This document shows, piece after piece, positions 1-7,671 of a DNA stretch of 64,000 nt. Origin of the DNA: Streptomyces sp. CCM_MD2014 (lineage in GTDB: Bacteria > Actinomycetota > Actinomycetes > Streptomycetales > Streptomycetaceae); contig NZ_CP009754.1 in the NCBI RefSeq assembly GCF_000772045.1, positions 1,364,001 through 1,428,000 of the forward strand, given 5' to 3'. Position 1 is the first letter of the stretch, and every line of letters begins with the position of its first letter. Under the pieces are notes generated by a model, which was not told the DNA's origin, searched no databases, and worked only from the letters and a program-made list of their open reading frames with translations. The translations under genes were made by a program, and so were the position numbers.

Positions 1-431
1 GGCTGCTGGACGACGAGGTGGAGGGCCTGCGCGAGGACCACGTCCGCAGCCGCGCCCGAGAGGACCTGGACCGGTTCCTGGCCGCGAGGTCGCGGGACGA
101 CGAGGGCCGGTCCGGCGCGGCGGAGGGCGTGCCCGCGCTGGTCGAGGCCGCCCGGGAGCACCGCATCGACGAGCTGCTGGTCATCCCGGACGCCCCCGAC
201 ACGCACCGGGAGGTGTGGATCGGCGAGGACGCCGACCAGGTGGCCGTGCGCCGTACCGAGCTCAAGACGCTCGGCGAGCAGAACTCCTGGTCGGCCCGGG
301 CGGACGACGCCCTGCTGCGCTCCGCGGTGATGACCGGTGCCCCGGCGATCTCGGTGACGCCGGTGCTGCCGCCGGAGACCGCGGAGAAGGCTCCGGTGGG
401 CGGCCTGGGGGCGCTGCTGCGCTGGAGGTGA
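1..431 (+). CDS. Vms1/Rv2629-family (baeRF-like) protein, C-terminal part
   Basis: The gene enters from the left edge; the open frame is continuous from base 3 and stops with TGA at 429-431. About 142 residues remain. The sequence resembles the end of the Rv2629/baeRF group related to the Vms1-Ankzf1 release factors: an ELLVIPDAP strand, a stretch of acidic residues, then a DDALLRSAVMTGA segment before a hydrophobic C-terminus. Members are thought to act at ribosomes or tRNA, but the actinobacterial proteins are poorly studied, so function is inference. The start codon and N-terminal domain are outside the window. It converges with the ABC-F gene, 28 bp away. Confidence 0.7.
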   Translation, partial: LLDDEVEGLREDHVRSRAREDLDRFLAARSRDDEGRSGAAEGVPALVEAAREHRIDELLVIPDAPDTHREVWIGEDADQVAVRRTELKTLGEQNSWSARADDALLRSAVMTGAPAISVTPVLPPETAEKAPVGGLGALLRWR

Positions 432-459
432 CCTCGATCCGGCACCCGGCCGGGGTGGC

Positions 460-2079
460 TCAGCGCGCCCGCTCGACCCGCCGTTCGTCCCAGACCGGCT
501 CCGGCGTCTCGCGCACGCGTCCGTCGCTGCCGAAGACCAGGTAGCGGTCGAAGGAGCGGGCGAACCAGCGGTCGTGGGTGACCGCGAGGACCGTGCCCTC
601 GAAGCCCTCCAGGCCTTCCTGGAGGGCTTCGGCCGATTCCAGATCGAGGTTGTCGGTGGGTTCGTCGAGGAGCAGCGCGGTGACGCCCTGGAGTTCGAGC
701 AGCAGGATCTGGAAGCGGGCCTGCTGGCCGCCGGAGAGCCGGTCGAAGGACTGCTCGGCCTGCTGGGTCAGTTCGTAGCGCCGCAGCCGGGACATGGCGG
801 CGCCCCGGTCCTGGGAGTGCTCGGTCCACAAGATGTCCAGGAGGGTGCGGCCCAGCAGCTCGGGGTGGGCGTGGGTCTGCGCGAAGTGTCCCGGCAGCAC
901 GCGCGCACCGAGCTTCCAGTTCCCGGTGTGCGCCACGGCGTCGCCGGCCAGCAGCCGCAGGAAGTGCGACTTGCCGGAGCCGTTGGAGCCGAGGACCGCG
1001 ACCCGTTCGCCGTAGAACACCTCCAGGTCGAAGGGTTTCATCAGGCCGGTCAGTTCCAGTTGCTCGCAGGTGACGGCGCGGACACCGGTGCGGCCGCCCT
1101 TCAGGCGCATCCTGATGTCCTGTTCGCGCGGCGGCTCGGGCGGCGGGCCGGCCTCCTCGAACTTGCGCAGCCGGGTCTGGGCGGCGCGGTAGCGGGACGC
1201 CATGTCCGGGCTGTTCTCCGCCGCCTGACGCAGCGTCAGGACGAGCTTCTTCAGCTGGGCGTGCTTCTCGTCCCAGCGGCGGCGCAGTTCCTCGAAGCGC
1301 GCGAAGCGCTCCCGGCGGGCCTCGTGGAAGGTGGCGAAGCCGCCGCCGTGCACCCAGGCGTCGGCACCCGCGGGTCCCGGCTCGACGGAGACGATCTTCT
1401 GTGCGGCGCGGGCGAGCAGTTCGCGGTCGTGGGAGACGAACAGCACGGTCTTGCGGGTCTCGGCGAGCCGCTCCTCCAGCCAGCGTTTGCCGGGCACGTC
1501 GAGATAGTTGTCCGGCTCGTCGAGCAGGAGCACCTCGTCGGTGCCGCGCAGCAGGGCCTCCAGCACCAGCCGCTTCTGTTCGCCGCCGGACAGGGTGCTC
1601 ACCTGCCGCCACTGGGCCTTCTCGTACGGCACCCCGAGCGCGGCCGTGGTGCAGATGTCCCACAGTGTCTCGGCCTCGTAGCCCTGGGCCTCGGCCCAGT
1701 CGGCGAGCGCCTGCGCGTAGCGCATCTGGGCGGCCTCGTCGTCGACCGTCATGATCGCGTGCTCGGCGGCGTCGACGGCACGGGCGGCCTCGCGGATCCG
1801 GGGCTGCGCCACGGACACCAGCAGGTCGCGCACGGTCGTCTCGTCCCGTACGGAACCGACGAACTGGCGCATGACGCCGAGGCCGCCGGTGACGGTGACG
1901 GAGCCGCCGTGCGGCTTCAGCTCGCCGGCCAGCAGCCGCAGCAGGGTGGTCTTGCCCGCGCCGTTGGGTCCGACGAGGGCCACGACGGCCCCCTCCCCCA
2001 CCCGGAAGGAGACATCGCCGAGCAGTGCCCTCCCGTCGGGGAGGTAGTACTCCAGGTGCGCGGCTTCGAGATGACCCAT
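460..2079 (-). CDS. ABC-F family ATP-binding protein (tandem ATPase)
   Basis: 539-residue soluble protein with two ABC ATPase domains and no membrane segments. The first Walker A (GPNGAGKTT, residues 37-45) pairs with an LSGGEQ signature and an LLLDEPDNYLD Walker B. The second Walker A (GSNGSGKS, near 365) pairs with LSGGQQ and LLLDEPTDNLD and a THDRWF switch. Between them is the basic, Gln/Arg-rich linker typical of ABC-F. The family works on ribosomes, as antibiotic-protection or translation factors; which role applies here cannot be told from sequence. The ATG at 2079 starts exactly at the MGHLEAAHLEYYL domain edge, so the 29-residue upstream extension was rejected. It is divergent from the PAP2-kinase gene, with 122 bp between. 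Confidence 0.9.
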   Translation of the reverse strand: MGHLEAAHLEYYLPDGRALLGDVSFRVGEGAVVALVGPNGAGKTTLLRLLAGELKPHGGSVTVTGGLGVMRQFVGSVRDETTVRDLLVSVAQPRIREAARAVDAAEHAIMTVDDEAAQMRYAQALADWAEAQGYEAETLWDICTTAALGVPYEKAQWRQVSTLSGGEQKRLVLEALLRGTDEVLLLDEPDNYLDVPGKRWLEERLAETRKTVLFVSHDRELLARAAQKIVSVEPGPAGADAWVHGGGFATFHEARRERFARFEELRRRWDEKHAQLKKLVLTLRQAAENSPDMASRYRAAQTRLRKFEEAGPPPEPPREQDIRMRLKGGRTGVRAVTCEQLELTGLMKPFDLEVFYGERVAVLGSNGSGKSHFLRLLAGDAVAHTGNWKLGARVLPGHFAQTHAHPELLGRTLLDILWTEHSQDRGAAMSRLRRYELTQQAEQSFDRLSGGQQARFQILLLELQGVTALLLDEPTDNLDLESAEALQEGLEGFEGTVLAVTHDRWFARSFDRYLVFGSDGRVRETPEPVWDERRVERAR

Positions 2080-2201
2080 GGGACCGGATTCTGCGGCTCC
2101 GGCCGGGCTCCGGGCAAACCGTTTTCGGCGGCGGGACCGGGACGCGCGGCACGTGGGGAGCGCCACGGCAGGAAACGCCGTCCGCAGGGTAGGGGAGAGC
2201 C

Positions 2202-3707
2202 ATGAGTCCCGACGTAGACCTCACCGCCCCGACGCCCGGCCCGCACCCCCTGCGCACCGGCTTCCTGCGGCTGGACCAGCGGCTGTTCGAGGCCGTCGCC
2301 GCCCGTACCTGGCCCGGCGCGGACCCCCTGCTGCCCCGGTTGAGCCGGAGCGCCAACCACGGAGTGCTGTGGTTCGCGGCGGGCGCCGCGCTGGCCGCGA
2401 CCCGCACCCCGAGGGCCCGGCGGGCCGCCGCCCGGGGCCTCGCCTCGCTGGGTCTGGCCTCGCTGACGATCAACACCCTCGGGAAGCGCTCGGTGCGCCG
2501 GCCCCGGCCGGTCCTCGACCCGGTCCCGCTGGTGCGGCAGTTGAAGCGGCAGCCGATCACGACGTCGTTCCCGTCCGGGCACGCCGCGTCGGCCGCCGCC
2601 TTCGCGACCGGCGTCGCACTGGAGTCCCCGGCGTGGGGGGCGGCGGTGGCCCCGGTGGCGGCCGCGGTCGCCCTGTCCCGGGTCTACACCGGCGTCCACT
2701 TCCCGAGCGACGTGCTGGCCGGCGCGGCGCTCGGGGCGGGTGCCGCGTTCGCCGTACGGGGGATGGTGCCGACGCGGGCCCAGCACGTGCCGCCGGCCCG
2801 GCCGCGCGCCGAGGTGCCCGCGCTGCCCGGCGGCGAGGGGCTCGTCATGGTCGCCAACGTCGGCTCGGGCACCTCGGAGAGGGTGCGGGCGCTGTGCGAC
2901 GCGCTGCCCGACGCCGAGGTCGTGGAGTGCGAGCCGGGGGACGTCCGGGCCGAGCTGGAGAAGGCGGCCGGGCACGCCCGGGCGCTCGGTGTGTGCGGCG
3001 GCGACGGCACCGTGAACGCCGCGGCCGAGATCGCGCTCCGGCACGGGCTGCCCCTCGCCGTCCTGCCCGGCGGCACGCTCAACCACTTCGCCTACGACCT
3101 GGGCATCGAGGACGTACGGGATCTGTGCGGCGCGCTGGAGCGGGGCGAGGGTGTGCGGGTGGACGTGGGCCGGTTCGCCTCCGGCGGGCGGCGCGGCGTG
3201 TTCCTGAACACCTTCAGCCTCGGTGTGTACCCGGAGCTGGTGAACGAGCGGGAGCGCTGGTCGTCCCGGATCGGCGGCTGGCCGGCCGGGGTGCTCGCGG
3301 CCGTACGGGTGCTGCGCGCCGACCGGCACCCGCTGGAGGCCGAGGTGCGGGGCCGCAGGCGTCCGCTGTGGATGCTGTTCGCGGGCAACGGCACGTACCA
3401 CCGCCGGGGGCTGGCCTCGGGACGCCGGCTCGACCTGGCGGACGGCCAGTTGGACGTGCGGGTGGTGCACGGGGGCCGCCGGCCCGCCCTGCGGCTGCTC
3501 TCCGCGGCCCTCGCGGGACCGCTGACCCGCTCCCCCGCCCACGCCGCGGTGCAGGTACCCCGGCTGCGCCTGTCGGGGGTCGCGCCGGGCACGCTGATGG
3601 CGTACGACGGCGAGCTGACCGAGACCGAGGGCGATCTGACGCTGGAGAAGCTGCCCGAGGCGCTCACGGTGTACCGGCCGCTGCCCGGCGGCGGGCTGCT
3701 CTCCTGA
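2202..3707 (+). CDS. Bifunctional PAP2 phosphatase / diacylglycerol kinase-like protein
   Basis: 501 residues, a fusion of two lipid enzymes. The N-terminal half is a PAP2 phosphatase: KRSVRRPRP (about 95-103, the Kx6RP motif), PSGHA (about 124) and SRVYTGVHFPSD (about 159, the SRx5Hx3D motif) make a complete active site, with hydrophobic segments between. The C-terminal half is a DAGK-catalytic (LCB5/YegS-like) domain with GGDGTVN near 266 and LPGGTLNHFA near 288. The likely role is turnover of phosphatidic acid, diacylglycerol or an undecaprenyl-type lipid at the membrane; which substrate is unknown. The start is supported by a GGGGAGAG ribosome site just upstream. Such fusions are common in actinomycetes. 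Confidence 0.88.
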   Translation: MSPDVDLTAPTPGPHPLRTGFLRLDQRLFEAVAARTWPGADPLLPRLSRSANHGVLWFAAGAALAATRTPRARRAAARGLASLGLASLTINTLGKRSVRRPRPVLDPVPLVRQLKRQPITTSFPSGHAASAAAFATGVALESPAWGAAVAPVAAAVALSRVYTGVHFPSDVLAGAALGAGAAFAVRGMVPTRAQHVPPARPRAEVPALPGGEGLVMVANVGSGTSERVRALCDALPDAEVVECEPGDVRAELEKAAGHARALGVCGGDGTVNAAAEIALRHGLPLAVLPGGTLNHFAYDLGIEDVRDLCGALERGEGVRVDVGRFASGGRRGVFLNTFSLGVYPELVNERERWSSRIGGWPAGVLAAVRVLRADRHPLEAEVRGRRRPLWMLFAGNGTYHRRGLASGRRLDLADGQLDVRVVHGGRRPALRLLSAALAGPLTRSPAHAAVQVPRLRLSGVAPGTLMAYDGELTETEGDLTLEKLPEALTVYRPLPGGGLLS

Positions 3708-3718
3708 CGCTCCGTCAG
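3704..3718 (+). terminator. Short hairpin spanning the PAP2-kinase stop codon
   Basis: CTGACG-CTC-CGTCAG is a perfect 6-bp stem with a 3-base loop, and the TGA stop of the upstream gene lies in its left arm. It is followed by an AT-richer stretch rather than a U run. It is a weak terminator candidate; the same kind of hairpin over a stop codon recurs at 34206-34221. Confidence 0.35.
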
Positions 3719-3796
3719 TCCATATCGCAATACGGGGATCTCACTATGCGGCTGTCCGGCGTACCGTGAGCGCACTGCCGTGAGAGGGGATCCACC

Positions 3797-4618
3797 ATGC
3801 CGAAGCCGCATGAGACCGCCGTCTACACGCACGGGCACCACGAGTCCGTGCTCCGCTCGCACACCTGGCGCACCGCCGAGAACTCCGCCGCCTACCTGCT
3901 GGGGTCGCTGCGGCCGCACATGCGGATCCTGGACATCGGCTGCGGACCCGGCACCATCACCGCCGACCTGGCGGAACTGGTGCCGGACGGCCACGTCACC
4001 GGTGTGGACCGGGCTCCGGAGATCGTGGAGAGGGCCCGGGCCACGGCCGCCGGGCGCGGGCTGGCCAACACCGACTTCGCGGTCGCCGACGTGCACGCGC
4101 TGGACTACCCGGACGACACCTTCTGCGTGGTCCACGCCCACCAGGTGCTCCAGCACGTGGGCGACCCGGTGCAGGCGCTGCGGGAGATGAAGAGGGTCGC
4201 GAAGCCGAACGGGATCATCGCCGTCCGCGACTCCGACTACGGCGCCATGACCTGGTACCCCGCGTCCCCGGGCATGGACGAATGGCTGGACCTGTACCGC
4301 CGGGTGGCCCGCGCCAACGGGGGCGAGCCGGAGGCCGGGCGCCGGCTGAAGGCCTGGGCCCTGGAGGCGGGGTTCACCGACATCACGGCGACCTCGGCCA
4401 CCTGGACCTTCGCCACACCTCGGGAGCGGGAGTGGTGGAGCGGCCTGTGGGCGGACCGCACCCTGGCGTCGGCGTACGCGGAACGCGCCACCGAGGGCGG
4501 TCACGCGACGCCGGAACAGTTGCGGGCCGTCTCGGCGGCCTGGCGGGAGTGGGGAAAGCGGCCGGAGAGCTGGTTCAGCGTCCTGCACGGAGAAATTCTG
4601 TGCCGAAAGGAAGCCTGA
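3797..4618 (+). CDS. Class I SAM-dependent methyltransferase (UbiE-like)
   Basis: 273 residues. A Rossmann-type methyltransferase with LDIGCGPGT (motif I, about residues 47-55), an acidic residue ending strand beta-2 (GVDRAPE) and the ADVHALDYPDDTF segment of motifs II-III. A Trp-rich C-terminal half presumably forms the substrate pocket. Overall it looks like the UbiE/COQ5-like group, acting on a small molecule or quinone, but the substrate cannot be predicted and neighbours give no hint. The start follows a GAGAGGGGATCC ribosome site 5-12 bases upstream. It stands alone, with 89 bp before it and 54 bp after it. Confidence 0.85.
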   Translation: MPKPHETAVYTHGHHESVLRSHTWRTAENSAAYLLGSLRPHMRILDIGCGPGTITADLAELVPDGHVTGVDRAPEIVERARATAAGRGLANTDFAVADVHALDYPDDTFCVVHAHQVLQHVGDPVQALREMKRVAKPNGIIAVRDSDYGAMTWYPASPGMDEWLDLYRRVARANGGEPEAGRRLKAWALEAGFTDITATSATWTFATPREREWWSGLWADRTLASAYAERATEGGHATPEQLRAVSAAWREWGKRPESWFSVLHGEILCRKEA

Positions 4619-4672
4619 CCGACGCCTGTTCGGTGGATTTCGGGAAACCAGTACGGCAGGAGGTTATAAACT

Positions 4673-4843
4673 ATGGTTCCGCTTCTGCTCGTACTGCTTC
4701 TCGCGATCGTCCTTTTCGGTGTCGGGTTCGCGGTGAAGGTTCTCTGGTGGATCGCTCTGGCGGTTCTGGTCCTGTGGCTGATCGGTTTCCTGGCCCGCGG
4801 GACGAAGGCCGGTGGCGGCAGGAGCCGCTGGTACCGGTGGTGA
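4673..4843 (+). CDS. Small hydrophobic membrane peptide (56 aa)
   Basis: A 56-residue protein, MVPLLLVLLLAIVLFG at its start, with two closely spaced hydrophobic stretches (about residues 3-20 and 22-41) and a basic, Gly/Arg/Trp-rich tail ending RWYRW. A strong GGAGG ribosome site sits 8 bases before the ATG (AGGAGGTTATAAACT). Small hydrophobic proteins of this layout are frequent in Streptomyces genomes and have no known function; a membrane-stress peptide is only a guess. It lies directly before the tandem repeat and the shared terminator that separate it from gvpK. Confidence 0.75.
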   Translation: MVPLLLVLLLAIVLFGVGFAVKVLWWIALAVLVLWLIGFLARGTKAGGGRSRWYRW

Positions 4844-4897
4844 ACGACCGGTGACGCACGGCCGGTGATGGACGGCCGGTGACGAACGACCGGTGAC
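4842..4897. repeat. Four tandem copies of a 14-bp unit
   Basis: Units at 4842-4855, 4856-4869, 4870-4883 and 4884-4897 follow GAACGACCGGTGAC; the first and fourth are identical, the middle two differ at 2-4 bases. The repeat begins inside the stop codon of the small hydrophobic gene and ends 3 bp before the terminator stem. It has no coding role. Confidence 0.85.
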
Positions 4898-4900
4898 GAG

Positions 4901-4941
4901 GCTGCTGCCCCGGGAGTGACGCTCACTCCCGGGGCAGCAGC
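4901..4941. terminator. Bidirectional terminator hairpin containing the gvpK stop
   Basis: A perfect 19-bp inverted repeat: left arm 4901-4919, 3-base loop, right arm 4923-4941. Read on the minus strand the right arm is the last five codons (LLPRE) plus the TGA of gvpK, so the hairpin is built into the coding sequence. It can stop transcription from both the small hydrophobic gene and the gas vesicle operon. Confidence 0.8.
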
Positions 4942-5237
4942 GGTCCCAGCGGCCCGAGGTCCAGGTTCAGGTCCTCGGGCCGCAGTCCGTAGCGGTCGCG
5001 CAGTTCGGTCATGCGGTCGTCGAGGAGCATCAGGGTGAGCCCGATCCGCTCCTCCTGGTCCTCGCTCAGGTCGCCCTCGTCGACGCGGCGCAGCGCCTGG
5101 CGTTCCATGAGCTGGCGCAGCAGCTCGACGACCGTCAGCACCAGCTTCATCAGGTCGCGCTCGACCGTGTCGGGGTCGAGGTCGAGGCGGCGCGGGCGAG
5201 GCTCGGCCGGTTCCGGACGCCCGGTGTGTTCGGTCAT
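4923..5237 (-). CDS. gvpK: Gas vesicle protein GvpK
   Basis: 104 residues, GvpK family. It has the core LDLDPDTVERDLMKLVLTVVELLRQLMERQALRR and the short acidic segment DEGDLSEDQEERIGLTLMLLDDRM, both typical of the family. GvpK is an accessory protein of gas vesicle assembly; its exact role is unsettled. It is the last gene of the operon, starting 1 base after the gvpS stop. Its last codons form the right arm of the terminator hairpin. Confidence 0.92.
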   Translation of the reverse strand: MTEHTGRPEPAEPRPRRLDLDPDTVERDLMKLVLTVVELLRQLMERQALRRVDEGDLSEDQEERIGLTLMLLDDRMTELRDRYGLRPEDLNLDLGPLGPLLPRE

Positions 5238-5238
5238 G

Positions 5239-5421
5239 TCAGTCCCCGAACGGTGAGGGGACGTTGCGGTTGACCGAGCTGATCAGCGCGTTCAGGTCGA
5301 TGCGGACCAGGTCGACGTCCGCGATGCGCAGCGTGACGTCGCCGGTGATGACGACTCCGCCGGCCAGCAGCCGGTCGAGCAGGTCCACGAGGGCGATCTC
5401 ACGGCGCTCCACGACGGTCAT
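5239..5421 (-). CDS. gvpS: Gas vesicle protein GvpS (GvpA family, short)
   Basis: 60 residues and almost nothing but the GvpA fold: IALVDLLDRLLAGGVVITGDVTLRIADVDLVRIDLNALIS, the helix-strand-strand-helix core of PF00741. The start ATG overlaps the gvpL stop (ATGA), implying translational coupling. GvpS is one of three GvpA-type proteins in the operon, the others being the 145-residue GvpA and the 108-residue GvpJ. It is expected to be a minor shell or nucleation component, as GvpJ/GvpS are in other organisms. A much longer frame upstream reads through gvpL and was rejected. Confidence 0.9.
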   Translation of the reverse strand: MTVVERREIALVDLLDRLLAGGVVITGDVTLRIADVDLVRIDLNALISSVNRNVPSPFGD

Positions 5422-6212
5422 GATCCCTCCCCCGCATTCTCTCCGGCGAAGGAATAGGCCGCCCAGGGACCGGTGAGTTCCACGCGCATTCCTGGCACGT
5501 CGTCCTTCGTGCGGTCCACCATTTCCACGAATTCCTCGGATGCGTCGCGGCGCACCAGATAGGCGGCGTTGAGGACGTTCCGACCGGCCGCCCCGGAAAG
5601 GCGCGGATTCTGCGGTGCGTGCAGCCGCGCGTCGTCGGCCCGGCCGGACAGCGTCGTGTGCAGACCCGTGGCGAACTCCTCGGCCCTGCTCCACAGGTCC
5701 TCGTTCGCCCGGGACTGCCGGCGCCGCTGCCGCAGGTAGTCCCGGCCCGAGACGGGCTTCGGCGCGGGCGGGGCCGGTGCGGCCGGCCGACTGGCCCCCG
5801 CCTGCTCGGTCTTCTCCGTCTCGACGTACACCTTCACGCCCCACTCCACCCGGCCGTCCAGCCGGTCGAGCGTGCGCCGGAAGGCCGCCTCGCGCTCCTC
5901 CAGCATCACGCGTACGCCGCTGTCGTCCCGGAAGACGGTGGCCAGCCGGAGCGGCAGCGGGGTGGTGACGGCGGTGAGCGCGTCGACGACCTGCTGGTGG
6001 GCGCGGGCGGTGGCGGTCAGCCAGTCCAGGTCCTCCAGGTGGGCGCGCAGCGCCTCCTCGCTGAAGTCGGCCTCGGGCACATGGCTGACGACGGCGACCA
6101 GGTCGCCGTGCGGCAGCAGCCGGGGCGGGTCGCCCGCGACGCCCGTGAGCTGGGTCTGCAGGGCCGCGTCGAAGGGGCGGCAGACGGCGTAGACGTAGCG
6201 CAGTCCGGTCAC
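5418..6212 (-). CDS. gvpL: Gas vesicle protein GvpL (GvpF/GvpL family)
   Basis: 264 residues, GvpF/L family. The N-terminus RYVYAVCRPFD matches the strand that opens the family, followed by the PHGDLVAVVSHVP segment and the HQQVVDALTAVTTPLPLRLATVF motif; the C-terminal half has YLVRRDASEEFVEMVDRTK. An Ala/Pro-rich linker lies around residue 140-150. GvpF/L proteins bind GvpA-type subunits and are needed for gas vesicle assembly. The ATG overlaps the gvpJ stop and the TGA overlaps the gvpS start. It is the second paralogue of this family in the operon, with GvpF. Confidence 0.9.
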   Translation of the reverse strand: MTGLRYVYAVCRPFDAALQTQLTGVAGDPPRLLPHGDLVAVVSHVPEADFSEEALRAHLEDLDWLTATARAHQQVVDALTAVTTPLPLRLATVFRDDSGVRVMLEEREAAFRRTLDRLDGRVEWGVKVYVETEKTEQAGASRPAAPAPPAPKPVSGRDYLRQRRRQSRANEDLWSRAEEFATGLHTTLSGRADDARLHAPQNPRLSGAAGRNVLNAAYLVRRDASEEFVEMVDRTKDDVPGMRVELTGPWAAYSFAGENAGEGS

Positions 6213-6535
6213 GGCGCCTCCCTCGGTACGCGGCCCGGGTCCAGCTCACGCAGGCGTTCGCGCAGCGCCGCGTTCTCCCGGGCGAGCTCGTCGTGCCGGG
6301 CGCGCGAGGACAGGGCGGGATCGCTCTCCCACCAGTCGATGCCCATCTCCTTGGCCTTGTCCACGGAGGCGACGACGAGCCGGAGCTTGATCGTCAGCAA
6401 CTCGATGTCGAGCAGGTTGATCTTGATGTCGCCCGCGATCACGACTCCCTTGTCGAGCACCCGCTCCAGGATGTCGGCGAGGTTGGCGCTCTGTCCCTGG
6501 CCGTAGGGATCGGGCAGCCGGCTGGGGGTGGTCAT
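6209..6535 (-). CDS. gvpJ: Gas vesicle protein GvpJ (GvpA family)
   Basis: 108 residues. Residues about 18-65 are the GvpA fold (LADILERVLDKGVVIAGDIKINLLDIELLTIKLRLVVASVDKAK), followed by a short WWESDP segment and a helical charged tail. This size and tail fit GvpJ rather than the structural GvpA. It is a minor component needed for vesicle assembly in other organisms. The start overlaps the end of gvpZ (ATGA) and the stop overlaps gvpL. Confidence 0.9.
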   Translation of the reverse strand: MTTPSRLPDPYGQGQSANLADILERVLDKGVVIAGDIKINLLDIELLTIKLRLVVASVDKAKEMGIDWWESDPALSSRARHDELARENAALRERLRELDPGRVPREAP

Positions 6536-7671
6536 CGACGGCTCCCGCCCTCGGCGTCCTCGTACTCCTCACGGGACGCGTACTCGTCCTCCCCGGCTTC
6601 CTTGTCCGCCGGGGGCTCCTCGTACTCGCCCTCGGGCTCCTCCTCGTACTCGGCGTCGGCCTCTTCCGGCTCCTCCTCGTACTCGCCCTCGGGCTCTTCC
6701 TCGTACTCGCCCTCGGGCTCCTCGTCGTACTCGGCCTCCGCCTCGCCCTCGGACTCCTGCTCCGGTTCCTGCTCCCGGCCCTGCTGCTCTTCCTCCTCCG
6801 CGACGGCGTCCTCGTGGCTGCGGACGACCTCACCGTCGCGGATCTCGCCGCGCCAGCCGTCGTCGGCCTCGCCCTTGAAGGTGATGTGACGGACGTAGTT
6901 CTTCAGGTCGAGCCGGGCCCGGCGGCCCTGGGCGCGCCAGATGTTGCCGGTCTTCTCGAACAGGCCGCTCGGGTAGTACTCGATGACCAGGACCACGCGG
7001 GTCAGGCTGGGGGCGAGCTCGTGGAAGCTGACGACGCCCTTGGTGGAGCCCTTGGCGCCCTCGGACGTCCAGGAGATCCGGTCGTCGGGCACCTGCTCGG
7101 TGGTCGTCGCCTTCCAGCTGCGGTTGGACCAAAAGACCTTCAGCTGCCAGTCGGAGGTCGTGTCGTCGGCGCGGTTCGCGCTCTTGACGCCCTTGGCGAA
7201 GGTGCTGAAGTCCTGGTACTGGGTCCACTGGTCGTAGGCGGTGCGCAGCGGCACGCCGACGTCGACGTACTCGATGATGACCGTCGGCTTCTGGCCGCCC
7301 CCGCCCTTCTTCCCGCCCTTGCCGCCGGTGAGGTTCTTGAAGGCGCCGACCACGTTGTCCTTCACCTTGCCGGCGCCGACCTCGAAGGCCGCCCGCATCG
7401 GACTCTTGCCCTCGGCGAGCTTGCGTCCGCCGTCGAGGGCGAGCTTGGCGAAGCCTGGACTGTTGCCCTCGGCGATGTCGTTGAGCTTGCCGGTGGTCTC
7501 GCCGAGCTTGGTGCCGAGGCCGGTCAGCAGCCGGGTGGCCTGGGCGGCGAGGTAGTCCTGCACCTCCGCCTTCAGGCGGTCGGCCGCCTCGCTCTGCGCG
7601 ACGTCGGCCAGCGGGTTCTTCTTCGCGGCGTCTCCCGCCTTGGAGGCCGCGGATCCGAGGGTGTCGCTCAT
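6532..7671 (-). CDS. gvpZ: GvpZ: SRPBCC-domain gas vesicle operon protein with Glu/Tyr-rich repeat tail
   Basis: 379 residues in three parts. Residues 1-125 are a helical, Ala/Lys-rich region, ending in a Gly/Lys-rich linker. Residues about 130-285 are an SRPBCC/polyketide-cyclase-like domain (VIIEYVDVGVPLRTAYDQWTQ at the start, then DRISWTSEG and FHELAPSLTRVVLVIEYYP). Residues about 295-379 are extremely acidic with repeats of EYEEEPEG and Tyr at regular spacing. GvpZ is known only from actinomycete gas vesicle clusters and has no established function. The SRPBCC fold usually binds hydrophobic ligands. It is translationally coupled to gvpY (ATGA overlap), whose tail is the electrostatic opposite, and to gvpJ. 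Confidence 0.88.
   Translation of the reverse strand: MSDTLGSAASKAGDAAKKNPLADVAQSEAADRLKAEVQDYLAAQATRLLTGLGTKLGETTGKLNDIAEGNSPGFAKLALDGGRKLAEGKSPMRAAFEVGAGKVKDNVVGAFKNLTGGKGGKKGGGGQKPTVIIEYVDVGVPLRTAYDQWTQYQDFSTFAKGVKSANRADDTTSDWQLKVFWSNRSWKATTTEQVPDDRISWTSEGAKGSTKGVVSFHELAPSLTRVVLVIEYYPSGLFEKTGNIWRAQGRRARLDLKNYVRHITFKGEADDGWRGEIRDGEVVRSHEDAVAEEEEQQGREQEPEQESEGEAEAEYDEEPEGEYEEEPEGEYEEEPEEADAEYEEEPEGEYEEPPADKEAGEDEYASREEYEDAEGGSRR

Noticed and set aside
4842..4897. 14-bp tandem repeats considered as operator or attachment site
   Set aside because: No integrase nearby and no flanking duplication; probably slippage next to the terminator.
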